From: Candidatus Poribacteria bacterium
GTDB lineage: Bacteria; Poribacteria; WGA-4E; WGA-3G
Assembly: GCA_022828145.1 (NCBI GenBank)
Contig: JAJEJA010000011.1
Coordinates: 1-36,340, forward strand
Length of the DNA: 36,340 nt
Reading direction: 5' to 3'
Made by a program: the position numbers and the translations under genes. Of the stretch, positions 24,532 through 33,520 are shown piece after piece. Every line of letters begins with the position of its first letter. Positions within the stretch are counted from its first letter, which is position 1. Under the pieces are notes generated by a model, which had not been told where the DNA came from, did no database searches, and was given only the letters and a program-made list of their open reading frames with translations.

Positions 24532-25734
24532 ATGATAACGAAACTATCTATGTTTGTATCGCTTCTGTTAGCGACATTTATTTTTACGTCCACAACATTT
24601 GCACAACAAGTCTCGGACTGGGCTCAACCGAACGAAATATACAGCAGCACCATCCCAGAAAATGAAAATGACTTAGATAGACATCAATCACCTATTCATA
24701 GCGTAGTGTTTAGTCCGGATGGAAAAACCATTGCAAGTGGAAGTAGTGACAGAAACATCCGTCTATGGAATGCAAACGATGGTAAACATATAAGAACACT
24801 TTATCAACCTGAGTCTGGGGCCGGAGCAGTCTACTCCGTAGCGTTTAGTCCTGATAGTACAATTGTGGCAGGTGGAAGTGTGGACAGAGCCATACGTCTA
24901 TGGAACGTAAACGATGGTATACTCATACATGGTTTAATAGGAGATACGACGGGAGAAGTACTGACTATAGTATTTAGTCCTGATGGAAAAACCATTGCAA
25001 GTGGAAGTACCGACACAAACATACGCTTGTGGAATGTAAACGATGGAACACACATACGTACCATTTCTGGACACACAAGAAGAATCCAAGAGATTGTTTT
25101 TAGTCCAGATGGTTCAATCCTTGTGAGCGCAGGTGATGACAGAACCATACGTCTATGGTACGCAAACGATGGTTCACATTTACTGACAATTGCAGATGAC
25201 AGAATAGGTTTTCCTTACTCTGTTGCAATTAGTCCTGATGGAAGCACCATTGCATGTGGGAATGCCGAATCTACCATCAGTCTGTGGAACATATTTGACG
25301 GGTCACACATACGAACGCTTCACGGACATACGATGGCTGTTAACAGTGTAACATTTAGTCCAGATGGAACGGTCATTGCCAGTGGGGGAGACGACACTAC
25401 CATCCGCTTGTGGAATAGCGGTGATGGCATGCACATACGAACTCTTGAAGGACATAAAGATAAGGTATTTAGTATTGCGTTTAGTCCGAATGGAAAAACT
25501 ATTGTAAGTGGAAGTGAAACTACAATTCGGCATTGGTCAGTCGCGCCACCACCAGAACCCCCACAACTTAAAGAAGACATCAACGGTGATGGTAGAGTCA
25601 ACGTGCTTGATTTAGTCTTAGTTGGTAGGAACTTCGGTGCGACAGGTGAAAATCCAGCGGATGTGAATGGTGATGGTACGGTTAATGTGTTGGATTTAGT
25701 GTTAGTCGGCGGTGCTATTGGTAAAACCGTATAA
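24532..25734 (+). CDS. Exported WD40 beta-propeller with C-terminal dockerin
   Basis: The ATG at 24532 is chosen (400 residues): AAAGGAG lies 8 nt upstream and a signal peptide follows (MITKLSMFVSLLLATFIFTSTTFAQQ); an ATG at 24493 has no good ribosome site. Seven WD40 repeats (about 48-342) form one complete seven-bladed propeller, with repeated FSPDGKTIASGS and TIRLWN strings. After a PPPEPPQ linker the last ~58 residues form a type I dockerin: DINGDGRVNVLDLVLVGRNF and DVNGDGTVNVLDLVLVGGAI, two F-hand calcium loops. A dockerin binds cohesin modules, and a cohesin protein is encoded at 31097-33400. There is no catalytic domain. Likely an extracellular interaction protein held on a scaffold. 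Confidence 0.95.
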   Translation: MITKLSMFVSLLLATFIFTSTTFAQQVSDWAQPNEIYSSTIPENENDLDRHQSPIHSVVFSPDGKTIASGSSDRNIRLWNANDGKHIRTLYQPESGAGAVYSVAFSPDSTIVAGGSVDRAIRLWNVNDGILIHGLIGDTTGEVLTIVFSPDGKTIASGSTDTNIRLWNVNDGTHIRTISGHTRRIQEIVFSPDGSILVSAGDDRTIRLWYANDGSHLLTIADDRIGFPYSVAISPDGSTIACGNAESTISLWNIFDGSHIRTLHGHTMAVNSVTFSPDGTVIASGGDDTTIRLWNSGDGMHIRTLEGHKDKVFSIAFSPNGKTIVSGSETTIRHWSVAPPPEPPQLKEDINGDGRVNVLDLVLVGRNFGATGENPADVNGDGTVNVLDLVLVGGAIGKTV

Positions 25735-25742
25735 TCTAAATA

Positions 25743-25861
25743 ACGTGAGTTTGATAAATCAAATTTTCGTATTTGAGAGGCGTGAATTGTAGCACAAACT
25801 TTCAGTTTGTGGCACATCTTCGCAAACTGGAAAGTTTGCGCTACATTTATCAAACTCACGT
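25743..25861. mobile_element. MITE-like element, family A copy 2, different cargo
   Basis: 119 bp with the same terminal repeats as copy 1 (ACGTGAGTTTGATAAAT and its inverse). TAAATA stands on both sides, an apparent 6-bp target duplication. The inner palindrome is unlike copy 1: GTAGCACAAACTTTCAGTTT on the left and AAACTGGAAAGTTTGCGCTA on the right. It ends only 8 bp before the -35 box of the promoter copy at 25870. Confidence 0.7.
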
Positions 25862-25929
25862 TAAATACATTTCGGACATTGTACATTTACGCTAAAATAG
25901 ATGCACATACTCCCAGATTCAAGATGACA
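25861..25929 (+). promoter_or_regulatory. Duplicated promoter/leader, copy 2, before the OppD-type gene
   Basis: TTTCGG (25870-25875), 17 nt, TAAAAT (25893-25898), within a 69-bp stretch that matches 24384-24452. A GGGGGAGAG ribosome site follows at about 25930-25938. Confidence 0.6.
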
Positions 25930-25942
25930 GGGGGAGAGAATA

Positions 25943-27019
25943 TTGGCACAACCTCTGCTTGAAGTATCCAACTTAAAAACTGTATTTCCTACGGAAAACG
26001 GTGTGGTTAATGCTGTGAACGATGTTAGTTTTTCCATTGAACGTGGTAAAACTGTCGGCATCGTTGGAGAAAGTGGTTGCGGCAAGAGTATTACAGGTCT
26101 ATCACTGTTACAACTGGTGCCTCACCCTGGAAGGATTGTAGATGGTGAAATTCTGTTCTATCGAGATGAAACTGACGAACCGTTAGATATAGCAAACGTT
26201 TCCCAATGGAGTAAGTTGATGCGGGACATCAGAGGAAACGAAATTGCGATTATCTTTCAGGAACCGATGACCTCGCTAAATCCCGTCTATACTGTAGGAG
26301 ATCAAATTGCTGAGGCAATTGTATTGCATCAAGAACAGAATCGTTCACTTTTGCAGCAGTTCGGTTTACAAACAACACCGAAATGGGCGCGTGAACTTGC
26401 TATTGAGATGCTTGTGCGTGTCGGTATTCCAGCACCTGAGCAACGATTCGATGAATATCCACACCAACTTTCTGGCGGTATGCGACAGCGCGTGATGATT
26501 GCAATCGCACTCTGTTGTGCCCCCGCGTTACTTATTGCAGATGAACCAACGACTGCACTGGATGTAACGATACAAGCACAAGTTTTGGCACTGATGCATG
26601 AATTGCAGACAGAGTTCGGTATGGCTATTATGTTAATTACACATGATTTAGGGGTTATTGCGGATATGGCGGATGAAGTCGTTGTTATGTATGCTGGACG
26701 GGTCGTTGAGAAAGGTACTGTTGATGATATATTCTACAATCCTTTACACCCTTACACGCGCGGGTTGCTAAACTCTATTCCATCACTCGGAGGAAGTCAA
26801 CAAGATACCTTACCATCAATCTCCGGCACAGTTCCCCATCCATTGGATCTCCCTGTCGGCTGTTCGTTTCAACCGAGATGTACTGAACGCATGCAGATTT
26901 GTGAACAGATGCCTGAACTCAACGTTATTGATACGGCAGCCGATACGGACCTCAGAAATGGAAAGCATGCCGTAAGGTGTTGGTTATGTGAGGAAGATGT
27001 TAATGCAGAAACTGCTTGA
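25943..27019 (+). CDS. Oligopeptide/dipeptide ABC transporter ATPase, OppD/DppD type
   Basis: A 358-residue ABC ATPase starting at TTG 25943, supported by GGGGGAGAG 5-8 nt upstream. Walker A is GESGCGKS (42-49), the signature LSGGMRQR is at about 176-183, Walker B is ALLIADEP, and MLITHDLGV gives the switch His. The C-terminal oligopeptide-family extension, with [14 protein letters not shown] and the Cys-containing [23 protein letters not shown], marks it as the D-type subunit, which energises uptake of peptides or related solutes together with an F-type subunit. The gene downstream overlaps it and encodes that partner. No permease or binding-protein gene is present in the window. Confidence 0.95.
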   Translation: MAQPLLEVSNLKTVFPTENGVVNAVNDVSFSIERGKTVGIVGESGCGKSITGLSLLQLVPHPGRIVDGEILFYRDETDEPLDIANVSQWSKLMRDIRGNEIAIIFQEPMTSLNPVYTVGDQIAEAIVLHQEQNRSLLQQFGLQTTPKWARELAIEMLVRVGIPAPEQRFDEYPHQLSGGMRQRVMIAIALCCAPALLIADEPTTALDVTIQAQVLALMHELQTEFGMAIMLITHDLGVIADMADEVVVMYAGRVVEKGTVDDIFYNPLHPYTRGLLNSIPSLGGSQQDTLPSISGTVPHPLDLPVGCSFQPRCTERMQICEQMPELNVIDTAADTDLRNGKHAVRCWLCEEDVNAETA

Positions 27020-28001
27020 AGTGAATGATTTGCGTAAACACTTTCCCATAAGAAAGGGAATATTCCGTAGAACCGTCGGACATGTGAAGGCGGTGGATGG
27101 TATTAACTTTGATGTGCAACGCGGTGAGACGCTTGGGCTTGTTGGAGAAAGCGGGTGTGGGAAAACGACTACAAGCAGATGTCTATTAAGATTAATAACG
27201 CCAACTGCTGGCAGTTTCATTTTCGGTGATGAACAGATAGACCTTGCCACATTAACACCGAAACAGATGCGTCCTTACCGAAGAAGGATTCAGATGATTT
27301 TTCAAGACCCGCAATCTTCGCTGAATCCGAGAAAAACTGTGGGAGATATTGTTGGTGAACCGATACGTGTTAACCGAACAGTTAAGAAAGCCAATGTCAA
27401 AGACAAGATTGTTGAACTCTTAGAATCTGTCGGTTTGAAACCACAGGATATGCAACGGTATCCCCATGCGTTCAGTGGGGGACAGCGGCAACGTATCGGA
27501 ATTGCACGTGCTTTAGCACTTAACCCTGAACTTATCGTTGCAGATGAACCGGTTTCTGCGCTTGATGTATCGGTACAAGCACAGATCCTTAACCTTCTAA
27601 CTGAACTTCGTGAAAAATACGACCTATCTTATATCTTTATCGCTCATGATCTAAGTGTTGTTAGACATATCAGTGACCGTGTCGCAGTGATGTATCTGGG
27701 TAAGATTGTTGAAATTAGTGATGCTAATACACTGTATCGTTCCCCGCAGCATCCCTACACAGAAGCTCTAATATCAGCTGTACCGTTACCGGATCCAAAG
27801 ATTCAACGTGAACGGGAACTCATACACCTTGAGGGAGATGTGCCGGATCCGTCTAAACCGCCTTCAGGGTGTCATTTTCATTCACGGTGCCGATATGCAA
27901 CAGATATTTGTAAAGAGGAGACACCTGAGCTACGTGAAACAGAACCGGGGGTCAGAGTCGCTTGTCATCTGAGTGAAACTTTGGAATTACATGGAGTATA
28001 G
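27003..28001 (+). CDS. Oligopeptide/dipeptide ABC transporter ATPase, OppF/DppF type
   Basis: A 332-residue partner ATPase. I choose the ATG at 27003 ([15 protein letters not shown]), since GAGGAAG lies 6 nt upstream; a GTG at 26988 and an ATG at 26997 are alternatives. The gene overlaps the end of the D-type gene by 17 bp, so the two are coupled. Features are [19 protein letters not shown], Walker [26 protein letters not shown], the signature [15 protein letters not shown], Walker B LIVADEP and the C-terminal [13 protein letters not shown], followed by [15 protein letters not shown]. The length is normal. A heterodimer with the D-type protein would drive a peptide, nickel or similar importer whose membrane parts must lie elsewhere. 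Confidence 0.95.
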   Translation: MQKLLEVNDLRKHFPIRKGIFRRTVGHVKAVDGINFDVQRGETLGLVGESGCGKTTTSRCLLRLITPTAGSFIFGDEQIDLATLTPKQMRPYRRRIQMIFQDPQSSLNPRKTVGDIVGEPIRVNRTVKKANVKDKIVELLESVGLKPQDMQRYPHAFSGGQRQRIGIARALALNPELIVADEPVSALDVSVQAQILNLLTELREKYDLSYIFIAHDLSVVRHISDRVAVMYLGKIVEISDANTLYRSPQHPYTEALISAVPLPDPKIQRERELIHLEGDVPDPSKPPSGCHFHSRCRYATDICKEETPELRETEPGVRVACHLSETLELHGV

Positions 28002-28098
28002 TTGTGTAACAATCACATCAGAAAATGGATTTGCGCGGATAACGCGGATTAGGGAGACTTGGCATGTGTTGCGGTTTCTCTCTGATTCTATAGACATA

Positions 28099-28232
28099 GC
28101 ACTCCGCATGAAGTTAAAAAAATACTTTGGGTAATTCGTAGAGATACCCAGTGCGGTTAGGAAACCGCACCTACCGGGTCTGGGGAAAATAAAATATTAT
28201 CCGATTTAATACTTTAACTTCATCTGGAGTGC
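28099..28232. mobile_element. MITE-like element, third family
   Basis: 134 bp bounded by GCACTCCGCATGAAGTTAAA (left) and TTTAACTTCATCTGGAGTGC (right), inverted with two mismatches. Inside, AGTGCGGTTAGGAAACCGCACC is a compact hairpin. TTCTATAGACATA occurs just before the element and again about 18 bp after it. The rest of 28002-28305 holds a GCGCGGATAACGCGGATTAG repeat-like string (from about 28033) and no gene. Confidence 0.65.
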
Positions 28233-28305
28233 AAGAAGGTCCGCAACCTATTTCTATAGACATATCACGCCTCTGGCGTTAGGATGAATAGAGGGAAATA
28301 ACAAC

Positions 28306-29130
28306 ATGTCAACAAACATTGACCAAGGCTTTTTTGCAACTGACGTTTCATACAAAGATAGTGCAGCAATTGTAACCGGTGCAAGTCGGGGTATCGGACG
28401 TGCTATCGCTATTGAATTGGCACGTCAAGGTGCCGATGTACTCATCAATTACAATCAGAACCGTGCTGCTGCAGAAGCAGTTAAACAGGAAATTGAAGAT
28501 ATCGGTAGAAATGCAGCGATTATACAAGCGGACATCAGCAACCTGGAATCACATCAGAAGTTACTTGACACCGCACACGAGACTTTCGGTAAAGTTAATA
28601 TCCTGATTAACAATGCGGGTATTACGAGAATAGCTGACATCCTTGATGAAACGCCTGAACAGTTTGATCTGCTGCTTAATACGAACCTAAAAGCACCACA
28701 TTTTTTAACACAACGCGTTGCCAATTACATGATAGAGAACAAGATTCCCGGGTGCATCATTTATACACTCTCCATTTCTGATACGATGGCTTCCGACAAC
28801 CGAACTGCATACTGTATATCGAAAGCAGGTTTGGAGATGAGTATGCGGTCTTATGCTGGTAGGTTAGCGATGCACGGTATTAAGGTAAATGGCATTGCTG
28901 CTGGCGTCATCAACACTGACCTGTCACGTGTCCGCATTCCAGATTACGAAGAAGCAGCAGAGAAAGGATATATCTTCATGGTGCGTCCTGGTACACCCGA
29001 AGACGTTGCACATGCAACCGTTGCAGCAATGCGCCTATATGATACAGGTGTTGTTATACCCGCTTCTGGTGGCGTAATGACACCGCTGCTGAATCTTCGG
29101 TCTATGTCAGCATTAGACATGAATAGGTAG
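28306..29130 (+). CDS. Short-chain dehydrogenase/reductase (FabG-like)
   Basis: A 274-residue classical SDR. The NAD(P)-binding motif is TGASRGIG at 24-31, NNAG is at 102-105, and the catalytic residues Ser156, Tyr169 and Lys173 are placed in YTLSISDTMASDNRTAYCISK. The C-terminal part (GIAAGVINTDLSRVR, RPGTPEDVAHATVAAMRL) is normal for 3-oxoacyl-ACP reductase or sugar-alcohol dehydrogenase-like members; substrate cannot be fixed by eye. It starts with GAGGGAAATAACAAC before the ATG and stands alone, convergent with the PorV-like gene, 6 bp away from its stop. There is no obvious terminator between the two genes. Confidence 0.92.
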   Translation: MSTNIDQGFFATDVSYKDSAAIVTGASRGIGRAIAIELARQGADVLINYNQNRAAAEAVKQEIEDIGRNAAIIQADISNLESHQKLLDTAHETFGKVNILINNAGITRIADILDETPEQFDLLLNTNLKAPHFLTQRVANYMIENKIPGCIIYTLSISDTMASDNRTAYCISKAGLEMSMRSYAGRLAMHGIKVNGIAAGVINTDLSRVRIPDYEEAAEKGYIFMVRPGTPEDVAHATVAAMRLYDTGVVIPASGGVMTPLLNLRSMSALDMNR

Positions 29131-29136
29131 TACCAT

Positions 29137-29967
29137 TTAGAATTGGATTTCGGCAGAAATAAAATCTGATGTGGATTGTGTTTCATATATGCGTGCATAG
29201 TACAGATAAACATCAATGATTCGCAATCCCAGACCCCCCGTAATAGAGCCGTTTGAACTGCCAACCCGAACAGAAAAATACGAAGTAGGTATCCATTCCG
29301 CACCGATATAGTATTCATAAGTTTCTCCTTCAGTGGATATCGCTAAATCCACAGAGAGTTGGTAAGATTCATAACGGTAGGCTGTTCCAAACGTGACCCA
29401 TTGGATGCGACTACCATCAAGATTCTGTAACAAACACCCGAATTTGAGATTAGGTCGTGGTTTGAAAAGCAGACCGATATCATACGAGGTATGATAACCG
29501 AAGAATTGGTAGTAATCGGAGGGATGTTCCCGTTTGAATTTAAGACTTAGACCCGCTGAGAAATAAGCACCGAGTTGTCGTGCTATGCAATAGTAGTTGA
29601 AATCGGGTGTGCCACTTACGACATCAAGTGCTATCTTATTTCCCCAGTAAAGACCATAACCACGCCAACTAAAGCCGACACCTTTCGGATCAAACCTATA
29701 GGTTTGTCTATCCTGAAACTTGGTGACACCGAAGAGTTTTACACCTTGCCACTGTATGAGTCCCGCGGGATTCCAAAAGCCTCCGGTAGCATCATCAGCG
29801 ACAGCAGTAAATGCATTTCCCATAGCCAATGCCCGTGCCCCGACATAATGGGGACGGGCAATTTCAAATGGATATCTTGTTTGTGCAGCCGCAGTCATCG
29901 AACACAAAGCGAAAACACCTATACAGAGATTTTGAATATATCGTCTAAAGAGTTTGTTTGTATTCAT
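29137..29967 (-). CDS. PorV/UPF0164-like outer-membrane beta-barrel protein
   Basis: A 276-residue protein with a signal peptide (about 1-28, ending MTAAAQ) and a family start ARALAMGNAFTAVADDATGGFWNPAGL, the signature of the PorV/PorQ/FadL-like outer-membrane barrels. The rest is made of alternating aromatic/hydrophobic strands and ends in Phe (FISAEIQF), typical for barrels inserted by the BAM machinery. PorV proteins are partners of type 9 secretion, and the cohesin protein at 31097 has a T9SS/FlgD-like tail, so a link is possible but not shown; no other Por gene is here. It could also be a general porin-like protein. GGTAGGTG lies about 14 nt before the ATG, a weak ribosome site. Confidence 0.8.
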   Translation of the reverse strand: MNTNKLFRRYIQNLCIGVFALCSMTAAAQTRYPFEIARPHYVGARALAMGNAFTAVADDATGGFWNPAGLIQWQGVKLFGVTKFQDRQTYRFDPKGVGFSWRGYGLYWGNKIALDVVSGTPDFNYYCIARQLGAYFSAGLSLKFKREHPSDYYQFFGYHTSYDIGLLFKPRPNLKFGCLLQNLDGSRIQWVTFGTAYRYESYQLSVDLAISTEGETYEYYIGAEWIPTSYFSVRVGSSNGSITGGLGLRIIDVYLYYARIYETQSTSDFISAEIQF

Positions 29968-30079
29968 CTATCGATTTTCAGCACCTACCAGGGATGTAAA
30001 AGTAATTATAGATTTCACTATATTATAGAAATTGTGAGAGGTTGTCAAGTATATGCCCTTAAATATATGTATTTTAAAC

Positions 30080-30108
30080 TTGACACTATACGCAAAAATT
30101 GCTATGCT
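30080..30108 (+). promoter_or_regulatory. Promoter of the second cupin gene
   Basis: A perfect TTGACA (30080-30085), 17 nt, then TATGCT (30103-30108), 46 nt before the ATG at 30155. It lies in the 187-bp spacer between the divergent PorV-like gene and the cupin gene. Confidence 0.65.
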
Positions 30109-30154
30109 AATAGAGGAAACACGAATTTGAGAAACAGAATGGGAGAGAAACGTA

Positions 30155-30787
30155 ATGGGTTTTACTGTATACGATTACCGTAAAGATGTGCGTAATGTTC
30201 TGGTTACACCGCAGATACGCTCGCGTTTTCTAAAGATGGAACCTGATCAGCGTGCAGAACTACATAGTCATGATCTGGGTCATGAGATATTTCTGATTTT
30301 AGAGGGGCGCGTGGAGTTTGAAATTGATGGGGAGAAGCAGGAGTTGGGACCTGGACAGATGTGTATTGCATTGGCAGACCAACCGCATCGTGTAAGGGTG
30401 CTTGGGGATGAACCGATGACGATGTATCTATCCGTCACACCGCATATCCATCCGACACACACGCTTCGCGCAGAAGATGGTAGCCGTTTACCACACAACT
30501 TTATGCCCCAACGTGTTTATAATGTGGAACCTGATTTGGATGCGTCCATATCGGATCTGGTTTCGCGTCAGATAGATGTAACGCGCCGTCTTGCAGAACT
30601 CACACAAACGTGTGTAACCGTTCAAGAGGAGATTGCACATCAGTTTCAAGATGCTGTTGATGGTGCTGATGAAGAAGCCTTAATCTCGGCGCGTAAAGCG
30701 ATGTGGGAAGCACTCTATCCTGTTTTCAAAGTTGTTTCAGAATTAGGAGAAGTTTGGAATGAACTTGCTCCCCGCGTTACAGAATAG
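30155..30787 (+). CDS. Cupin-domain protein with C-terminal helical extension
   Basis: A 210-residue protein. The N-terminal ~110 residues form a cupin: motif 1 AELHSHDLGHEIFLILEGRVEFEIDGEK carries the His-X-His and Glu ligands, and motif 2 GPGQMCIALADQPHRVRVLG the last His. From about 130 the chain is helical and predicted to be coiled (DLDASISDLVSRQIDVTRRLAELTQTCVTVQEEIAHQFQDA), unlike the small cupin at 11697. The role is not visible; metal-dependent small-molecule binding is likely. ATGGGAGAGAAACGTA before the ATG contains GGGAGA, a fair ribosome site. It is a single-gene unit with its own promoter. Confidence 0.85.
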   Translation: MGFTVYDYRKDVRNVLVTPQIRSRFLKMEPDQRAELHSHDLGHEIFLILEGRVEFEIDGEKQELGPGQMCIALADQPHRVRVLGDEPMTMYLSVTPHIHPTHTLRAEDGSRLPHNFMPQRVYNVEPDLDASISDLVSRQIDVTRRLAELTQTCVTVQEEIAHQFQDAVDGADEEALISARKAMWEALYPVFKVVSELGEVWNELAPRVTE

Positions 30788-30887
30788 GTCAACCGTTTTA
30801 ATTTGCGTTGTTTCTGTTATTTGTGTATAATTAAAAAGAGGATTTTTTGATTAACAAATATTATTCCATATTGAAATCAAATTTTAC

Positions 30888-30916
30888 TTGACAACGTATT
30901 TACAATTAGGATAAAT
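30888..30916 (+). promoter_or_regulatory. Possible promoter of the cohesin gene
   Basis: TTGACA (30888-30893), 17 nt, ATAAAT (30911-30916), leaving a leader of about 170 nt before the ATG at 31097. The -10 box is weak. Apart from an AT-rich imperfect hairpin at about 30828-30853, the stretch 30788-31096 shows no other feature. Confidence 0.4.
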
Positions 30917-31096
30917 TAACGTCTTAAGCACGAAGTCACGTTTGAACGATTCCCTTTGTGTATTTAGTGACAGCACATCGGTATGGATAGTGTCCCAAGT
31001 TTTTCTGATGAAACTTAAACTCAAACGTAAGATCAAATCATTACCGAAAGGTAGAAAATCGTCACAAAGTTAATGAATTTATTTAAGGAGTGTTAT

Positions 31097-33400
31097 ATGA
31101 AAACTCAGCTTTTTAATAGGAGAGTGTTATTTTCCCTATTAGCTGTTGCAATGTGTTTTGGACTGACAGGATTGAGTTATGGTGCAGCTACCGTTTCTGT
31201 AGACCCTGCTACGATGGATTCTCCTGCTGTTGGTGAACAATTCACAGTAAATATAAATGTTGCTGGTGGTGCAGGTGTTGCTGGATACCAATTTGATGTG
31301 GGTTTTGATTCGTCTGCACTCAAATATATCTCAAGTGCAAATTCGGACTACTTACCCGCAGGTGCATTTGCTGTTCCAGCTAAAGTTTCTGAAGGAAGCG
31401 TGCAGCTTGCAGCTACTTCTCTTGCTGGCACTTCAGATGGAGATGGAACGCTTGCAACAGTAACATTTGAAGTGGTAGAGGTTAAAGCATCATCTATTAC
31501 ACTATCAGGTGTTATCATTTCTGATGCTGCTGCTACCGCTCTAGATGTCACGACTGCAGACGGAGCGATTACTGTCGCTGCACCAGATCCAGAGCCTGAG
31601 CCAGATCCCGAACCTGAGCCAGATCCCGAACCCGAACCGGATCCCGAACCTGAGCCAGATCCTGAACCTGAGCCAGATCCTGAACCTGAGCCGGATCCCG
31701 AACCTGAGCCAGATCCTGAACCGGAACCGGATCCCGAACCTGAGCCGGATCCCGAACCCGAACCAGACCCGGAACCTGAGCCGGATCCCGAACCTGAGCC
31801 AGATCCTGAACCGGAACCCATTGTTCCTGATCCCCAGATATTCAAAGTTACACTCACGAACCTGACGACTGGTGAACCGGGCATGGGTGGACAAATATTC
31901 TCACCCCCAATCTTTGCAGCACATCCTGCTGGTGCAAAACTCTTTGAACTGGGTATGCCAGCAAATGCAGCATTAGTGGCACTCGCTGAGGGTGGTGATA
32001 CATCAGGTCTTGCAGCCATCGCGGCAGCAGTGAATGCAAGTACAGTTCAACCTGAGGGTGCATATGTTCATCCAGGGGCATCTATTACTGTTATGGTGCC
32101 AGGAAATGCAATCAATTCCGCGCTCACTTTTGCGACTATGTTAGTGTCTACAAACGATGCGTTTATTGGTAGAACTGATGTTTCCCTGTATGATGAAGCA
32201 GGAATGCCAATATCCGTTACAATTCCGTTACAAGCTTACGATGCAGGTAGTGAACAGAACACCGAACGTGGATCCGATATTCCAGGACCTATCGGTCTAT
32301 CTCCTGAAGAGGATCCTGCAGGGACTAACAATCGTGTTCCCACAGAAGGTGGCGTCATCACACCCCACACGGGTATCCTCGGTGTCGGTCAAGTTGCTGA
32401 ATCATTTGCTTGGACAGAACCCACAGCAACGATTACAATTGAACCTTATGTGCCAGCACCAGAGCCGCCACCGGAACCTGTTTATCCAACGTATGATGTA
32501 ACACTTGCTTCTGGTTTGAACATGGTTTCACTTCCCTTAATGCCTCTTGAACCTGTCAACGCAAAATCATTTGGACAGATGTTAGGTGCGACAGTCGTCA
32601 TTAAATTAGATGCATATTCACAGAAGTATGTCGGTTATGTTGTCAGTGAAGATGACGATGGATTCGCTATTGAGGGTGGAAAAGGTTATATTGTCAACAC
32701 ACCTGATGGTGGAACGGTAACATTTACCGGTACTGCTTGGTCAAATGCTCCTGCTGAAGAAGCAGCTGCAGCACCTGCACTTGTAAATGCTAATAATGCT
32801 TGGGCATTTGTGGTTGCAAGTCGTTTGCAGGATAAGGTAAGTGGTGCTTCCTATACGATGGTAGCCAAAAACCTACGCACAGGTGAAATTACAACCCAGA
32901 AGGTAACCAACGAAGATGGACAGAATACTGCTGTTTGGGCAGACTTGAGCTATAAGAGTGTCATACAAGCGGGGGACAAAGTTGAAATCGCGCTTGTTGA
33001 TGATCAGGGCACAGTCGTTTCAGGTCCGTTTGAACGTACAGTCCAAACAAGCGATATCCACAACGCTTTTATGAGCGTTGAAATGCGAGTCGGTGACGTG
33101 CGTCCTAAGGAAACTGTACTCGGACAGAACTTCCCAAATCCGTTCAACCCAGAAACTTGGATTCCGTATCAGTTGAATCAAGACTCCAGTGTGTTGATTC
33201 AGATTTATAATGTTTCCGGTCATACGGTTCGAACGTTGAACTTGGGACATCAGTCTACTGGTTCTTACATGACGAACGCAACAGCGGCTTATTGGGATGG
33301 TAAAAACGACACAGGTGAAGCTGTATCAAGTGGTATCTATTTCTATTCACTGAAAACAGCGAACTTCACTGCAACACGTCGGATGGTCATCCTGAAGTAG
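31097..33400 (+). CDS. Exported cohesin - (DPEPEP)13 - spondin_N - FlgD/T9SS-tail surface protein
   Basis: The ATG at 31097 (767 residues) is preceded by AAGGAG at 6 nt spacing; an ATG at 31073 has none. A signal peptide covers about 1-29. Residues about 31-162 match a cohesin domain ([49 protein letters not shown]). Then 13 DPEPEP units (164-241) make a stiff acidic spacer. About 245-440 resembles the spondin_N domain ([42 protein letters not shown]). [11 protein letters not shown] hinge leads to a beta-rich region, and the last ~90 residues ([47 protein letters not shown]) are a FlgD-like/T9SS type A sorting tail. A long-loop terminator follows. It is probably exposed at the cell surface and able to dock dockerin proteins such as that at 24532. 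Confidence 0.92.
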   Translation: MKTQLFNRRVLFSLLAVAMCFGLTGLSYGAATVSVDPATMDSPAVGEQFTVNINVAGGAGVAGYQFDVGFDSSALKYISSANSDYLPAGAFAVPAKVSEGSVQLAATSLAGTSDGDGTLATVTFEVVEVKASSITLSGVIISDAAATALDVTTADGAITVAAPDPEPEPDPEPEPDPEPEPDPEPEPDPEPEPDPEPEPDPEPEPDPEPEPDPEPEPDPEPEPDPEPEPDPEPEPDPEPEPIVPDPQIFKVTLTNLTTGEPGMGGQIFSPPIFAAHPAGAKLFELGMPANAALVALAEGGDTSGLAAIAAAVNASTVQPEGAYVHPGASITVMVPGNAINSALTFATMLVSTNDAFIGRTDVSLYDEAGMPISVTIPLQAYDAGSEQNTERGSDIPGPIGLSPEEDPAGTNNRVPTEGGVITPHTGILGVGQVAESFAWTEPTATITIEPYVPAPEPPPEPVYPTYDVTLASGLNMVSLPLMPLEPVNAKSFGQMLGATVVIKLDAYSQKYVGYVVSEDDDGFAIEGGKGYIVNTPDGGTVTFTGTAWSNAPAEEAAAAPALVNANNAWAFVVASRLQDKVSGASYTMVAKNLRTGEITTQKVTNEDGQNTAVWADLSYKSVIQAGDKVEIALVDDQGTVVSGPFERTVQTSDIHNAFMSVEMRVGDVRPKETVLGQNFPNPFNPETWIPYQLNQDSSVLIQIYNVSGHTVRTLNLGHQSTGSYMTNATAAYWDGKNDTGEAVSSGIYFYSLKTANFTATRRMVILK
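31586..31819 (+). repeat. 13 x 18-bp repeat encoding DPEPEP
   Basis: Thirteen in-frame 18-bp units (GAYCCNGARCCNGARCCN) with synonymous third-base changes but no amino-acid change. The tract encodes the spacer between the cohesin and spondin_N parts. Its length is likely to vary between strains by replication slippage. Confidence 0.95.
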
Positions 33401-33423
33401 GTTAGTAATTATCGCACTCTAAC

Positions 33424-33497
33424 AAAAAACGCCCCGACTGCCGGTTTATCCGACTGCGAATCAACACCGATTGGCATCGGCGGTGGGGCGTTTTTTT
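33424..33497 (+). terminator. Long-loop intrinsic terminator after the cohesin gene
   Basis: AAAAAACGCCCC (33424-33435) pairs with GGGGCGTTTTTTT (33485-33497), with a T run at the end. The roughly 50-nt loop has its own hairpin, CCGAT/ATCGG (33468-33481). It separates this gene from the next start at 33521. Confidence 0.75.
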
Positions 33498-33520
33498 ACG
33501 TATATGGTTAAGGAGACGTT

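Noticed and set aside
31348..32019. Antisense ORF encoding a long Gly-Ser repeat
   Set aside because: It is the mirror of the DPEPEP repeat in the cohesin gene.
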